Origin: Chlorops oryzae
Lineage: Eukaryota; Arthropoda; Insecta; Diptera; Chloropidae
Reading direction: 5' to 3'
Length of the DNA: 64,000 nucleotides
NCBI GenBank assembly: GCA_020466095.1
Contig: CM035808.1
Span: 56,133,152-56,197,151 of the forward strand
This document shows, one piece after another, positions 21,099 to 33,284 of the stretch (its first letter is position 1; each line of letters begins with the position of its first letter). The position numbers and the translations under genes were made by a program. The notes below the pieces were generated by a model that was not told where the DNA came from, did no database searches, and saw only the letters and a list, made by a program, of their open reading frames with translations.

Positions 21099-22720
21099 AA
21101 AAACGCATTACGGACTAAAGACTGCAAATTGCAGAGTTAAGTTTTTTTCGTTATTCATGAATGATTCGTCTTTTCCGAAATCTCGTACCGACTAAAAAAA
21201 ATTGTAATGCAGTATTTCCTGAGTATTGGGACTGCAAGTCAGTGATTGCAATCAATGAATAATGAAAAAATTAATAAAAAAAATACTATTTATTAAGGAA
21301 TAACAAAAATTATTTAGATTTGTTTTTAACAGTCTTATTCCTCACTAACTAAAAAATGACTACAATCATTTTTCGGGCAATCAAAAGACTAAATATTCAA
21401 AAATGATTGCATTCTTTAACACCTCTGCCTCATGCGTAGCTATGCTTAATTTTATTCTTTAAACGAGCGAGCTACGGTGGGTGGAACCTGAAACGAAGCT
21501 ATGCTAAAATTTAATTTTTTTCAAGACGAAGTTTATATTTCACTGAGCACTTGTAATCGCGACTCGAGCCAGATACCGACTGACTGATACTCCGCGAACG
21601 AGGGCCTTTTGTACAATTTCTGCCCGAGCCACAGCGGTTGGACACTCAAATGTTGCTATGCTTATATCACTACAATCGACCAAGCTACAGCGGGTGGAAC
21701 CTCAAATGCAGCTATAAGACCAAGAGTTAGTGGACCATCCGAGTAACGGAATGTCTGTAGGGCTAGAAAATTTTTATAGTGATGATTTATAGCATACTAA
21801 GTACGGTAACCATCGCCTGGCACGCATCAGCCCTGCACGTCACCACCCCCTATATTTTTGAAAGTGTAAAAAAAGCAAAAACAAACTTTTTCCTGTAAGC
21901 TTGAAATTTTTATACTATTTTGTTCACTCGTTGGGAAGTTCACAAAAAAACTGACAAGCGTTTTTGATGAGCACAAGTACCTGCCAGGTGATCCGAAAGG
22001 TGTGTAGTGCATAAATTGAAATAAACTTTATTCTGTAAAGTTGAAATTTACATATATGTTTGTCATAGCGATTTTAAGAAGGTAGGTAAAATGACAGGCG
22101 GTTCCGGATAGCATAAATCCTTGACAGGTGAGAGCAAATATGCTATGGGAGTGCGAGTAGATTGTAGCGTAGCATAGTGTAGCGTTTGGAAACTCATATC
22201 ATTGATGCAAAATACATCCGGGCATATGCATATTTGTTATTTTTCTAAGCAGTTTGACAGCTTTAACACATTAAACCTTAAATCAGCATGAGCTGTGAAT
22301 TGCAGTATAATATAGGTAAAAATGAAAATTATGGGTAACATAGTTTTTTTTGATTTTAATAAAATATACATAAGTTTTTTAATCATTCTTCATCATCATC
22401 AGATATGTCACTATTAATTTCTTCATCATAACTGATTTCATCATCTGAAAATAATAACATCTCGAATCTTACGCTCAATTATATGAAATTCTGTATATTT
22501 TTTAAAATACCGCGAACACCGCCAACTCTGATTTCACTGGAAAAATAAAATGGACGCACAAGCGACCAGAGTGCTGCGACAAGTAACCCAAGGAAAAATT
22601 TAACCACCCATGTTTTGTTAGATGTAGTGAATATATTACTAACGATATGCAAAATCTGAATATTTAAATGAAGCACGGTATGAAAAGTTTGTAGCCACAT
22701 ATGAAACAAGTGGTACTGAT
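21099..22720. other. Intergenic; remnants of the 70-bp array only
   Basis: Units of the GGTGGGTGGAACCT repeat at 21430-21520 and 21665-21716 are the only structure I see. The rest is unassigned AT-rich sequence, with an ATCATC-rich patch at 22385-22445. Confidence 0.4.
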
Positions 22721-24737
22721 GTGTTCATGAAAAAAGTTTTTAGCTATGATTCCTCAAATTTACCTCCATGCCAACGGGAGCTGCAACAACAATTAGCACT
22801 TAAAAGTACCAACGGTACTGATTGGAACTCCGATGATCATGAACTACTCGGGAAAGAAGCAAAGATGGAAAAAGCAGTCAAGCGAAAGTCTAAAGACGAA
22901 ATATGTCCATGCACTGGCAATAAGCTTTTTAGCTATGAAGGATGAACGTAGATTTCATAATATATCTCTTTTTTGATATATCTAGGTCGGTCCGAATCAA
23001 TACGTCTAAGGAAGTCTTTTTGCCTTGATGAAGTCGAGGATTCTGAAACAGAATCTGACATTAGCACTTTACTTATGCATAAATCCAACCGTAGAGATAA
23101 TTCAAATCGAGGTCGTAATTTTGTTCTAACTGCTCGTTTAGCTGCAGCGTTAGACAATGCGAAGCTGACGGATAGAATGGCGGTGCATATCTTAATCGCC
23201 GTTATAGAATTATTAGGACTTTCTGCAGAGGAGTTAGTCATTAACCGCACATCTATTCGGCGATTTCGTATTGAAAATCGGCTAAAGGCATTTAACGAAG
23301 TTGCAACTTCTAGTTATATCAGAAAATTTAAGCTGGACTTTCATAAGCTTTTATATGTTAGAGCTTATTCTTTATTTTTAGTTGAGCATGAAGGATAACA
23401 TTATTGTTTATTTCGATGAGAAATTAATGCAAGACTTAATTGGACGACATAAACCGGAAAGAATTTGTGTTGTTATTAGCAACAACGAAGCCATTAAATT
23501 TCTAGGAGCACCAACAATAGAAAAAGGGACCGGCTGTAATATAGAAAATGCAGTATATCAATGACTAAGTCAATGGAATATTCTCAGCCAAGTAAAAGGC
23601 ATATGTTTTGACACAATAGGTGTCAACAGTGGCATAATTGCGGGTGCTGCGGTTCTTTTGGAGAAAAAAATTGGACGCAAACTTATTCAATTTCAATGCC
23701 GTCATCATATGTATGAAATAATGCTCCGTGCTGCTTTTGAAGCTAAATATCCAACAACTTCGGCTCCAGACGTTCCCATTTTTGGACGGTTTTTGAAAGC
23801 TTGGTCAAGCTTAAACAAATCAGCCTTTCGATCTGGAATGGACGATGAAGCAGTGCGATTAAAAATAAGTCCAGCTGAAAGCAAAAATATTTCAGAATTT
23901 TGTATTGCTCAACTTACAAAAGGTCATAGCCGAAATGATTACAAGTGATTTCTTCAATTAACAATTGTTTTCCTCAAAAGAGATTCTTTTAAGATTAAAG
24001 CTCCTGGCGCAATGAGTCACGCTCGTTCGATGTCTAAGGCTATTTAATGCTTAAAAATATTCATTTTTCGCGAACAATTTCATCTTGTGAAAGAAGAGGA
24101 AAATGGACTGAGGGCAATTTGTATTTTTGTGGTAAAATTATATGTCAAAGCCTGGTTTGGAAGTACAAATGCAATTTCTGCGCCGTTGCAAGATATCCAG
24201 TTCGTGCAAAACATTTTTAATTATTCAGAAACAGACGAAGAAATCGCATCTTCTGTCTTTAAGAAGGTGAGAAATCATTTGTGGTTCATTTGGGTTGATC
24301 GAGTAGCTTTATCGTTTGTCGATGATCAAGTTCCTATTGAACAAAAACGAGAGATGGTCAAAATGTTGCAGTTAAAAGAACCAAATGTAAAATTAAAAAA
24401 TGGCCGGAGTCATCCAAATTTAAATGTAATCGCAAAATGTTCTTTAAGCGACTTTATTTTCCAAAGAAGCTTGGACTTTTTTAATACATTTGGTCTTCCA
24501 ACAACTTTTCCTGAATCGGACCCATCGGTTTGGAAAACGAAAGATGTAGATGAATCGCTGAGCTTTTTATGCAACATTCACGTAGTAAATGACGTTGCAG
24601 AAAGAGGCATTAAATTCATGGGAGATTTTAACAAAATGTTAACTCAAGATGAGGATGAACTGCAACTTATACATCAATCGGTGGAGGCGTATCCTAAGAA
24701 ATACCTCTCATTCAATAAAAGTACGCTTATCAATTGA
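22721..24737 (+). pseudogene. Broken member of an unnamed animal multicopy protein family
   Basis: Successive plus-strand frames make one protein. In order they contain a region with RNFVLTARLAAALD..KLTDR, a block with YFDEKLMQDLIGR, GTGCNIENAVYQ, GICFDTIGVNSG, FQCRHHMYEIML, WSSLNKSAF, then KEEENGLRAICIFVVKLY, and finally DPSVWK and VVNDVAERGIKF. I recall this motif order from uncharacterised, repetitive predicted proteins in insects, crustaceans and cnidarians. The FDT and CRHH motifs would suit an RNase H-like transposase core, but that is inference. It is dead: a frameshift near 23385, TGA at 23562-23564, TGA at 23946-23948 and TAA near 24045. No TIRs were found around it. Confidence 0.6.
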
Positions 24738-25230
24738 CCAAATGTTTTAAACACTAAAACTGAATTTTTAGTTTCTTCAAATAAATATTCTTCAAATAAT
24801 TAAATCAACCTTCCGAAAATATGATTTCTTCTTTAAATTTAGCTTTACATTGGCTGTAAATTAAAAAATTAAAAGTTTGAAAATTTTCAAAATTTCTAAA
24901 AGGAAAAAAAATCTGCCAAAATTTCCCCAAAATTCCATAAAATGCGCAGTTTTTCATTAAATTTTGGAAAAGTGAAAGATCATAGTAAAAAAAAAACCAT
25001 ATCATATATTTTCTGCACATAATACCACTTATTTTGAAGCATAAATTCCCAAAAAATGTGTACCATTTACCTGTCTGATGCATTTAAAGCAGTGAAATTC
25101 AGCTGTTTTTACAACCACAAAAATATTTAAATTTTAATCATATTCATATAAGCTGAAACCGCCAAACAAATTTCATGATTTTGGTATCAAATGTTGTGAA
25201 ATGAATTGGAAGTTTAGAATCTAATATGAC
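24738..25230. other. No gene seen
   Basis: AT-rich sequence after the pseudogene. The minus-strand 92-codon frame here is Phe/Ile-rich and looks random. Confidence 0.3.
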
Positions 25231-25703
25231 TTCCAGACTGTCAACTTAAAATCTGAATTTAGCTCCTTAAGTTGAATTTAGAAAATACCCTTTCAGACTG
25301 TAAATTCTGAGTTTACGAGCTCACACGCCTGTTCGAACTTAAATTAGATGTTTGCTTTGATTGATCGAAAGGATATCGTGGTATAGTGGATAGGACTTGG
25401 CCTTGGAAGCCGAAAGGCTGAGGTTCGAATCCGGGCGCAAACAAGATTAATTGGGGAGAAAGATATTTTATTTATTTTTATTATTAAAACAAACGAAAAT
25501 TCATTTCACCTCTAAAGATTTGAAAAAAGAAGCAAACAGGTAATTTAATCGTTGTCAAAAAAGGTAGTGAAATGTAAGGGTTGCAGCAACGAATGCCTAA
25601 ACTCATGAGTTTATTTCTGAATTTAAATACCCTAAACTCAGTTTAAACTCACTACTAAAGTCTACTTTAGGTACTAAATTCAGTTTAACGCAATAGTCTG
25701 GAA
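25231..25703. mobile_element. MITE-like element with an embedded tRNA-like module
   Basis: CCAGACTGTCAACTTAAAA..CTGAATTTAG on the left is mirrored by CTAAATTCAGTTTAACGCAATAGTCTGG on the right. The inner arms are less perfect inverted repeats built from CTGAATTTA and CCTAAACTCA. The centre (25379-25441) holds TGGTATAGTGG (box A) and GGTTCGAATCC (box B), and a five-pair anticodon stem around a CTTGGAA loop. The acceptor stem does not pair. This is the second inverted-repeat element in the window with a tRNA-like core. Confidence 0.5.
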
Positions 25704-26345
25704 ACCATATAACGCGAAGCCTGAAATTATTTGAGACCATGACGAATTCTCACCCTGCTAAAGTTAAGAGCCTAAAATTTTGTCCTAAAAAATCTATAGC
25801 AACTGTTTAGTATGTTCAAGCTAAAAAAAAAAGAGTAATCCGATTTTCTTCATATAAGGCTCATTCGAAGGGCTATTTTGTATACATATTTTCCAAATAT
25901 GACTATTAAAAACATTTCTGCTAATTCTTGTGGCTATCCAAGACCTCCAGGTCAAAGCATCTTTTGAATTTCCTAAAAAATTGGGTTTCAGTAGTCCTGG
26001 TTGTGCCAAATACATTCACATTTGGTTAGAGAAATTATATTATATGTGCTAAATTTTGATAAAACTAACACAACCCAGGTTTTTTCTCATACAAATGGAA
26101 TTTTAAACTTTGAGTGACTTCCGCGCCCATCAAACATTATCGGATCGAAACCAAACTTCATATTTGGTAGTTTGGGACCATAACCATATATAATCTGCTG
26201 AGAAATAAAAAAAAAAAAAACAAATAAGGACCACTCTACTGTACACGTATCTTTTTAATCACACTGTTTCAGCAAAAATACTGAATTCTATGTACATTCA
26301 AATTCGTAGCCGTAGTCAAAAATGTATGTCAATTTATTACAAAAC
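25704..26345. other. No gene seen
   Basis: Unassigned AT-rich sequence with an A-run near 26205-26220. The 64-codon minus-strand frame has no motif. Confidence 0.3.
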
Positions 26346-26548
26346 AAGTAAGGGTGTTATAGTCAGGCGAGCCTGACAATAGAATACCCGACACAGACAC
26401 ACATGTTCACATAATTTAAAATATCAAGAGGTGTTAAGGCCATTAAAGGCCCCACATACCGAATTTTGTTGAATTTCTTTATGGAAACTGTCCTTTAGCC
26501 ACGCCCACTTTTCCAATTTTTTTTTTCTCTAATCGGAGGCCTTAATCT
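26346..26548 (+). mobile_element. DINE-1-like fragment
   Basis: Starts CAAGTAAGGGTGTTATAG, has a short hairpin (CAGGCGAGCCTG), TACCCGACAC, and GCCACGCCCACTTTTCC, a string characteristic of INE-1-type repeats. It is truncated where the duplicated segment begins. Confidence 0.5.
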
Positions 26549-26713
26549 TAGTCACTAAAGAGGGAACCCAATGAAACACTTATTCAAATAAGTAACAAAT
26601 ACATATATCGGCTCATGTTAAATTTCCTTGTGGAAACCTCTTTTTCGAATTTTAATCAGAAGATAAAACACATGCACGCTCAAATTCTAAATGTAATTGA
26701 AATATTTTGAAAA

Positions 26714-27029
26714 AGTAGGATTTTGAAGCAGTTTTTGGATTTTTGTGACAGACCCTAGTACTGGAGATGCCCTTAATAATGGACCGGTCGGGTCTATTCT
26801 CGAACTTGTTCTTATTCATGTCCCCATCAGCACGCATACCAAAATTCGTCGAGGTATGTAGCTCAACTCCGTCGATTAGAAAACTGTATACAGAGAGACG
26901 GACATGGCTAAATCGAATCTCCTGGTGACGCTCATCATTTCTATACATATTTCGTATGGTCTATCTCAACTGGTTCTGGATGTTACACACAAACGCAATA
27001 TACCCTCGACATGGAGTGTGTCGGGTATA
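26714..27029 (-). mobile_element. DINE-1-like fragment, family A (duplicate copy)
   Basis: Counterpart of 10330-10645 within the duplicated segment, with one or two base changes. Confidence 0.7.
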
Positions 27030-28196
27030 AAAATGGGAGTAATGTACCGATTTAACTTGGTATGTATGTACTATTTGGTCACAATCGGACATATTTTATA
27101 CGAATTAGGCTTGTATAGAGCTGCCAGGTCCGGCGATTTCTCACCATTTTTAATATTTTCGAATGATTAATTACCCAGTCGAAAATTTCACTACTTCCGA
27201 AGTTGTGAAAATTTATGCTGCGATTACTCGCATTACTTACCCTTACTTCTAATGAATTTTGTTAGGAGATGGCCGCTGTTTTCATTACTTCAAAATTTTT
27301 GTATTATTCATTAGTTAGACGAGTATATGACCTTTAATCGCACGAAAACTTCATTTGAGAAGAGAGCACATGCTAGATGGCTAAAATAGATCCAATGTGC
27401 ATGATTATTTCATTTGAAAATAGAGTATATGATCCTTATACAAATGAAAATTTCATTTGAAAAAAGTAAACGCTCCTGAGATCTGGGAGGGAAAGAAAGA
27501 GAAATATTTTTTACTTTGCAATTTTTTAATATTTTATTTCCACGTCTATTTAAAGTAATTCACTGACTATGTTATAATATAACGCTAGCTCATAGTGTTA
27601 ATCAACAAAAACATAAAACGTTACTGATTCTGCCCCAGTTTTTTAGTTTAAAATGGACTTGAATGAAAAGCAGAAGTAAATTAAACTTGCTCCAAAATTG
27701 TCTAAATCATAGCAGATATCTTTAAAATTTGCAAAACATTTTTACAAAATGCAAATTGCATAAAATAATTATTGAAAAAAAGAGTTATTAACCCTTTTTG
27801 AAATGAAAATTTCGTTTGAAGAAGGATGTCTTGCAACGAACTCTTGCTTCCATGAAATTTTCATTAGAAAATCATTCGAAACAGCACCAATTGGTCTCCT
27901 TACAAATGAATTCTTCAATACTTCTGCATCGATGATTTTGTCATGCATGCGATAAAATCCGGCTGGGTAGTTTATTGGCGCTATTTAGCTATTTTCTGTG
28001 TGATTTGTTTAAGTGTTAGGTGGCGATATCTTAAGCCTTTGTCAGATAGGCTCCGTCGTCCATCATACGTCACGTCATATGACTGACAGCAACGTGTTGA
28101 CTTACAGTGACCGACACAATACGTAATAAGTACGTCATTGACGTCTATACAACTTTTCGGATGTGTTGTGAGATCAAAAACTAGTTATCAAAAAAT

Positions 28197-29521
28197 ATGG
28201 ATTTTGAGGATATTTTGGACTTGATAGTTATAGTGCTTATGCTTTATGAAGCTCGCGAGTGTCTGCATATGATGAACCGAAGTCGAAGATTTTGGGTCAG
28301 GCCATTGTACCAGGACAGCGATATAAGTGGTTTCTTTGCTGTTAACTTCGACGAAATGTACCACAATGACCCTGAGCAATTTAAAAGAACAGTGCGAATG
28401 AGTAAGGAATCCTTTGATTTGCTGTTTAGTTTTGTAAGGGAGGATTTAACCAAGCACTCGATTCGCCCATCAATATCGGCACAATGCAGACTCTTCCTTA
28501 CCCTTGCGTAAGTACCATTTGGTTATCTCGTATGAGTTTGTAGATAAAAAAATGTTTTCTTTAGTTACTTAGCTCACGGAGGCAGCAAGCAGATGTTTTC
28601 ATCTGCATTTAAAATGGGACTCAGCACAGTAAAGGGAATAATAAGTGAAACCTGCGATACAATTTGGGAAACAATTGGCTCTGTATATTTGCCTGTTCCT
28701 CAAAAACACGAGTGGAAGCGAATTGCAAAGGACTTCAACGATTTGTGGAATTTTCCTAATTGTTTTGGCGCTGTTGACGGAAAGCATATCAATTTGACAT
28801 GTCCACCCAATTCTGGTTCCCTTTTTTATAACTACAAGGGCACTTACTCCATCGTTCTTTTGGCAGTTTGTGATGCCAATTACAAATTTACTTGTGTTGA
28901 TATTGGAGCATATGGATCTCAAAGCGATGGCGGAATTTTGTGGAACTCAGGATTTGGACAAAAACTGTTCAACGGAAAACTTGACTTGCCTGAAGATGCT
29001 TCATTACCGGACACAAACACAACATTTCCGTACTTCATGGTTGGTGACGCAGCTTTTCCTTTAAAAAGATTTTTAATGCGGCCGTATCCAGGTAAATAAA
29101 TAGCTATACAATAATAAGCAGTCATATAATTATCGTTATTGTTTTTATACAGGCTCGCACTTGGAACCTGAACGAGAGATTTTCAACAAACGCTCGTTGT
29201 GTTATTGAAAACGCGTTTGGAATTTTGTCAGCCCGCTGGAGGATTCTTTTGTCTCCTTTGCAGATGCACCCACCGAATGCAGAAAAAATTGTTAAAGCCT
29301 TGGTTGTGCTGCACAATTTTTTGAAAATGCACGATAGCAGTTATTCTCCGCCTGATTATGTCGATCAATACGAAGGCGATGCTGTTATCGAGGGAATTTG
29401 GCGACAAGAAATTTTTGCGCCTTTGCAAAAACACGGCCGAATGACGTCTAATAACGCATCGAAAGTCGCATTCAAATTGAGAGATGTACTTATGAATTAC
29501 GTCAACTCCAACCCAATTTAA
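28197..29521 (+). pseudogene. Harbinger DDE transposase (duplicate)
   Basis: Same three-exon structure as 11813-13137: exons 28197-28507, 28565-29091 and 29153-29521. It has the same splice sites, DDE motifs and frameshift before ENAFGIL. A few substitutions are seen, for example DSDI for DRDI and DLLFSF for DVLFSL. Confidence 0.88.
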
Positions 29522-29750
29522 TAAAATTTAAAAATTTTGAATTAAAAACTTTGAAGTCATGAATTATATTTAAGAAAAAGTAAAGTTAAAACAAAAAGGT
29601 AAAAAAAAAATTAGAATCACATTCTGTGTCAACATTCGATATGAATAAAAATAAAAAACTAAAGATGCAATTCGATTCCACATGTCCGAAATAGGGGAAA
29701 ACCGTTCACTCCAACCATGTTTTTTTTTTCTTACTACCACAGTATAATTT

Positions 29751-30125
29751 CACTTATACACTAGGTTCAGAATGTCGATCTTCAGTCTGTCTTTTTCTTC
29801 TACGCTTTGTTTTAACAAATATCCATCAAGGACGTTCAAAATCTCTGCATTGCGGCTTGTGGGTTTTTCTTGTGTGCAATGAGATGAGTTACAGCGCCAC
29901 AAAGAACATCAAAGCGTTGGTGTGCCTCTTCGTTTAATTTTTGTTTTTTGCTAGTTCTGGTTCTGGCTGGTTCCTCCATCGAAATTGTATTTTCATCCTG
30001 GGACTCAAATAAAAAATCTTGAGTACATTTTTTGGCAGTTCTGGTTCTGGCTGGTTCCTCCATCGAAATTGTATTTTCAACCTGGGACTCAAATAAAAAA
30101 TCTTCCCAATACTTAATATACTTTT
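29751..30125 (-). pseudogene. MADF protein, C-terminal fragment (duplicate)
   Basis: Copy of the C-terminal half of 13367-13825, including both units of the internal 84-base duplication. A one-base loss in the run coding for KKKP gives a shifted frame here. The N-terminal half is missing, replaced by LINE sequence. Confidence 0.8.
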
Positions 30126-32254
30126 GTATTGCAAGAGAGCTAATTTCTGCAAAAACAACTACCGACCTCTCCTCGGATCATTCCCCGGTTTTATTTGCTT
30201 TAAATAAATATCCGGTTGAAGTTGAACGTCCACTCAGCTTAACAAATCCAAGTACAAATTGGCTAAAATACAAAAAATACATAAGTGCGCATATTCATAC
30301 GAATTATAAAATTGAATGCCATGAGCATATTGACGACGCCGTAACTGTGTTTAATTCGTATCTAGGATCAGCAGCGCAAAATGCGACTCCTCGTTTTGAA
30401 TATAGCTCAAATAGGACTTTCTCAAATAGGGAAATCGAAAAACTCGTCGCAGAAAAACGAAGGCTCAGACGCGAATGGCAACGGTCCCGGTCTCCGTTGG
30501 CCAAAAACAAACTAAAAGAAGTAGAAAAAAAGCTTAGAATAGCTCTAAATAGGGAAAAAGAATCTAAAGCTCACAACTTTGTCGAAAATCTTACGCCTGT
30601 AGGCTCAAATCGTAGCTCCTTGTGGTTGGCAAGCCGTTTTCTTAAGACTCCTGTGCAGAGTGAAACACCTGTTCGGTGTCCCAACAGTGGTTGGGCGCGC
30701 TCAGACGAAGAGAAGGCTACAGCTTTTGCTTTGCACCTTAATAAAGTATTCCAACCGAATCCGAGTAATTCTGAGTATACTCTTCCGAACGAATCCGAAA
30801 ATACACGCAGAATTTCCGTCCAAATTAGTTCAAGTAAAATTTCGGGTATCATAAAAAATGAACTTGTGACAAAAAAAGCCCCGGGACATGATCTTGTCAC
30901 TCCAAAAATGTTAAAAAATATCCCATCTGTAGCAGTACAGTTTTTAACAGTCTTGTTCAATGCAATAATTAAATTCAGTTACTTTCCAAAAGATTGGAAA
31001 CGATCGGTCATTAAAATGGTGCCTAAGCCAGGAAAGGACCCTACCCAAACATCCTCTTATAGACCAATTAGCCTTCTCCCTTGCCTCTCAAAACTATTCG
31101 AAAAGGTTCTTTTAGCTAAATTAACACCTTATTTGCAAGAGCAGAATATAATTCCAAAACATCAATTCGGGTTTAGGAAACAGCACGGTACTATCGAACA
31201 GGTAAATCGAATTACCAACGAAATCAGGATTGCCTATAAAAATCGGGAGTATTGCTCTGCAGTATTCATAGATGTGCAGCAAGCATTCGACAAAGTCTGG
31301 CACGATGGATTGTTGTACAAAATCAGAAAACTACTTCCCGTTAATTTTCACGCAATCTTTGAGTCATATTTAAAACATAGAACGTTCCAAGTAAAACATA
31401 ACTCGTACATTACAAAAAGTTTTGAAATCAATGCAGGAGTACCCCAAGGGAGTGTTGTTGGGCCTTTTCTTTATCTAGTATACACAGCAGATATTCCTTA
31501 TAACGATCGAATCGTGATTTCAACATTTGCTGATGACACAGCGGTCCTTAGTCGGCACAAGGACATTAGTGTTGCAACTTCTACACTGCAAGATCATCTC
31601 AACAAAATACAAAATTGGCTTTCTAAATGGCGTATCAAAATAAATGAGATCAAATGCCAACATATTACTTTCACGCTCAATAGAAAAGCTTCTCCGGACA
31701 TTTTTCTCAATAACGTACGCATCCCACAATGCGAAGATATCACATATCTCGGTATTCATTTGGACAAAAGATTGACATGGCGTACGCATATTGAAGCCAA
31801 GAGAACCCAAATGAAACTTAAAGCCATAAGCCTGCACTGGTTAATAAATAGCCGTTCTCCTCTAAGACTTGAGTATAAGATCCTCCTGTACAATCAAGTT
31901 ATAAAACCAATATGGATGTACGGGTTACAATTGTACGGGAATGCAAGCGCTTCGAATATAGAAATCCTGCAAAGAGCGCAGTCCAAAATACTAAGGACTA
32001 TAACGGGAGCTCCTTGGTTTATCTCAAATGAACGGATTCATAGAGAGTTAAACGTTGAACTGGTCAAAGCTGAGTTCACCAAAATCAAAGAAAAGTATTT
32101 TAATAAATTGCGAACTCATGTAAATCCACTTGCGCGTGGACTGTCGAACATATCGAACTCTTCGAGATTAAAAAGAAATGATCGACCAGCGATTTCAAAT
32201 CATTCTTCTACAGCAGGAGCTTTCCATGCACATCCATCAACTCTGCTTCCCTAG
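30126..32254 (+). pseudogene. LINE ORF2: endonuclease end and reverse transcriptase
   Basis: About 708 codons are open without a break. The frame starts within the C-terminal end of an AP-type endonuclease (SSDHSPVLF). RT follows, with KAPGHDLV, MVPKPGKDP, SYRPISLLP, FRKQHGT, GVPQGSVVGP and the catalytic FADDTAVL (about 31525-31550), then a C-terminal TYLGIHLD / YGLQLYGNA region. All RT motifs look intact. The protein lacks the start of the endonuclease and any ORF1, so it is a 5'-truncated copy. The frame upstream of 30126 belongs to the Harbinger, and the stop falls in the minisatellite. Confidence 0.9.
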
Positions 32255-32610
32255 CAGATCGACACGCGTTTCTTGGTGCATTCCATGCACGTCCGTCAAA
32301 ACAGCTTATCGGTATCTCGGTGGGTGCTCCTAGTACCCAATGCATTTCTCCATGCAATCCACGCCAAAACAGCTCTTTTAGCTTATCGGTATCTCGGTGG
32401 GTGCTCCTAGTACCCAATGCATTTCTCCATGCAATCCAACGTCAAAACAGCTCTTTTAGCTTATCGGTATCTCGGTGGGTGCTCCTAGTACCCAATACAT
32501 TTTTCCATGCAATCCAACGTCAAAACAGCTCTTTTAGCTTATCGGTATCTCGGTGGGTGCTCCTAGCACCCAATGCATTTCTCCATGCAATCAACGTCAA
32601 AACAGCTACG
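32210..32610 (+). repeat. 78-bp minisatellite at the LINE 3' end
   Basis: About four full units of roughly 78 bases plus degenerate partial ones, each with TTATCGGTATCTCGGTGGG, TGCTCCTAGTACCCAATGCA and GTCAAAACAGCTCTTTTAGC. It lies just after the coding region, within the presumed 3' UTR. Confidence 0.9.
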
Positions 32611-32924
32611 CGCTTCCTGTATGCATATATGCGGTTGTAACAAATCAGCTCTCCTAGCTGATTAAATCGTTTACCCTAGTGGAAAACACCGGAAATATTT
32701 CGCGTGCTCCTTCACACATCAGTTAAGCCTAGTTAACGTTACCTGAGGCCCGCTATTGATAAAAACTTGCGACTCATAAACTTTTCGAAATTAAGGAAAT
32801 GCTTTGTGATCCGTAGTTTTGTTAAACTAGGTGTAAGATTTTGAAACTTATTGCTAGACTCCTACTTTACAGGAGTGATACAATAAATAATAAAACGTTT
32901 AAAAAAAAAAAAAAAAAATTTGTT

Positions 32925-33284
32925 CAACTATCAAATTTTATCAAAATATCTTGAAAAACTTCGATTTAAGAGCAGTTTTTGTGATTTTCGTAACAGACCC
33001 TAGTACTGGAGGTAGTTACCCCTAAAAATGATTCTCGAACTTGTTCTTACTCATGTGCCTGTGAGTACGCATATCAAATTTCATCAAGATAGCTCAACTC
33101 CTTCGATAAGAAAACTGTATACAAACAGACGGACAGACAGACAGACGGATATGGCTAAATCGAACCTCCTGGTGACGCTGATCATTTCTATATATATTTT
33201 GTATAGTCTATCTCGACTGGTTCTGGGTGTTACAAACAACCACACAAACGCAATATACCCTCGACACAGAGTGTGTCGGGTATA
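32925..33284 (-). mobile_element. DINE-1-like element, family A
   Basis: Same family as 10330-10645. It has CTAGTACTGGAGGTA, the GACGGACAGACAGACAG microsatellite and the terminal TATACCCGACACACT..GTCGAGGGTATA hairpin at 33255-33284. It directly follows the LINE poly(A). Confidence 0.75.

Larger units (their letters stand above)
26549..30125. repeat. Segmental duplicate of 10165-13745
   Basis: This reproduces the end of the gypsy integrase frame, the family A DINE-like fragment, the ATGAAAATTTC region and the left two thirds of the Harbinger. The two copies stay in register at an offset of 16,384 over 3 kb and differ by scattered single bases. The left break lies inside gypsy coding sequence. 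The right break lies inside the MADF gene, where LINE sequence begins. Confidence 0.93.
28034..30125. mobile_element. PIF/Harbinger, duplicate, truncated at the right
   Basis: The left TIR (AGCCTTTGTCAGATAGG) and its TTA flank (28031-28033) are present. The right TIR is absent because the copy ends within the MADF gene at 30125. It cannot move. Confidence 0.9.
30126..32919 (+). mobile_element. 5'-truncated jockey-like LINE
   Basis: A non-LTR retroelement that begins inside the endonuclease domain and ends in an A-run (32904-32919) preceded by AATAAATAATAAAA. Truncation at the 5' end and a 3' poly(A) are typical of target-primed reverse transcription. Its 3' part contains a minisatellite. It abuts the truncated Harbinger, and no matching Harbinger sequence follows the tail, so either a deletion accompanied insertion or the join came from the segmental rearrangement. 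Confidence 0.85.

Noticed and set aside
25379..25441. Functional tRNA gene (Pro-like anticodon TGG)
   Set aside because: The acceptor and T stems do not pair; only the Pol III boxes and an anticodon-like stem are seen.
10268..29521. Duplication as a pure assembly artefact
   Set aside because: The copies differ at several coding positions and have different flanks, though only long reads can settle it.
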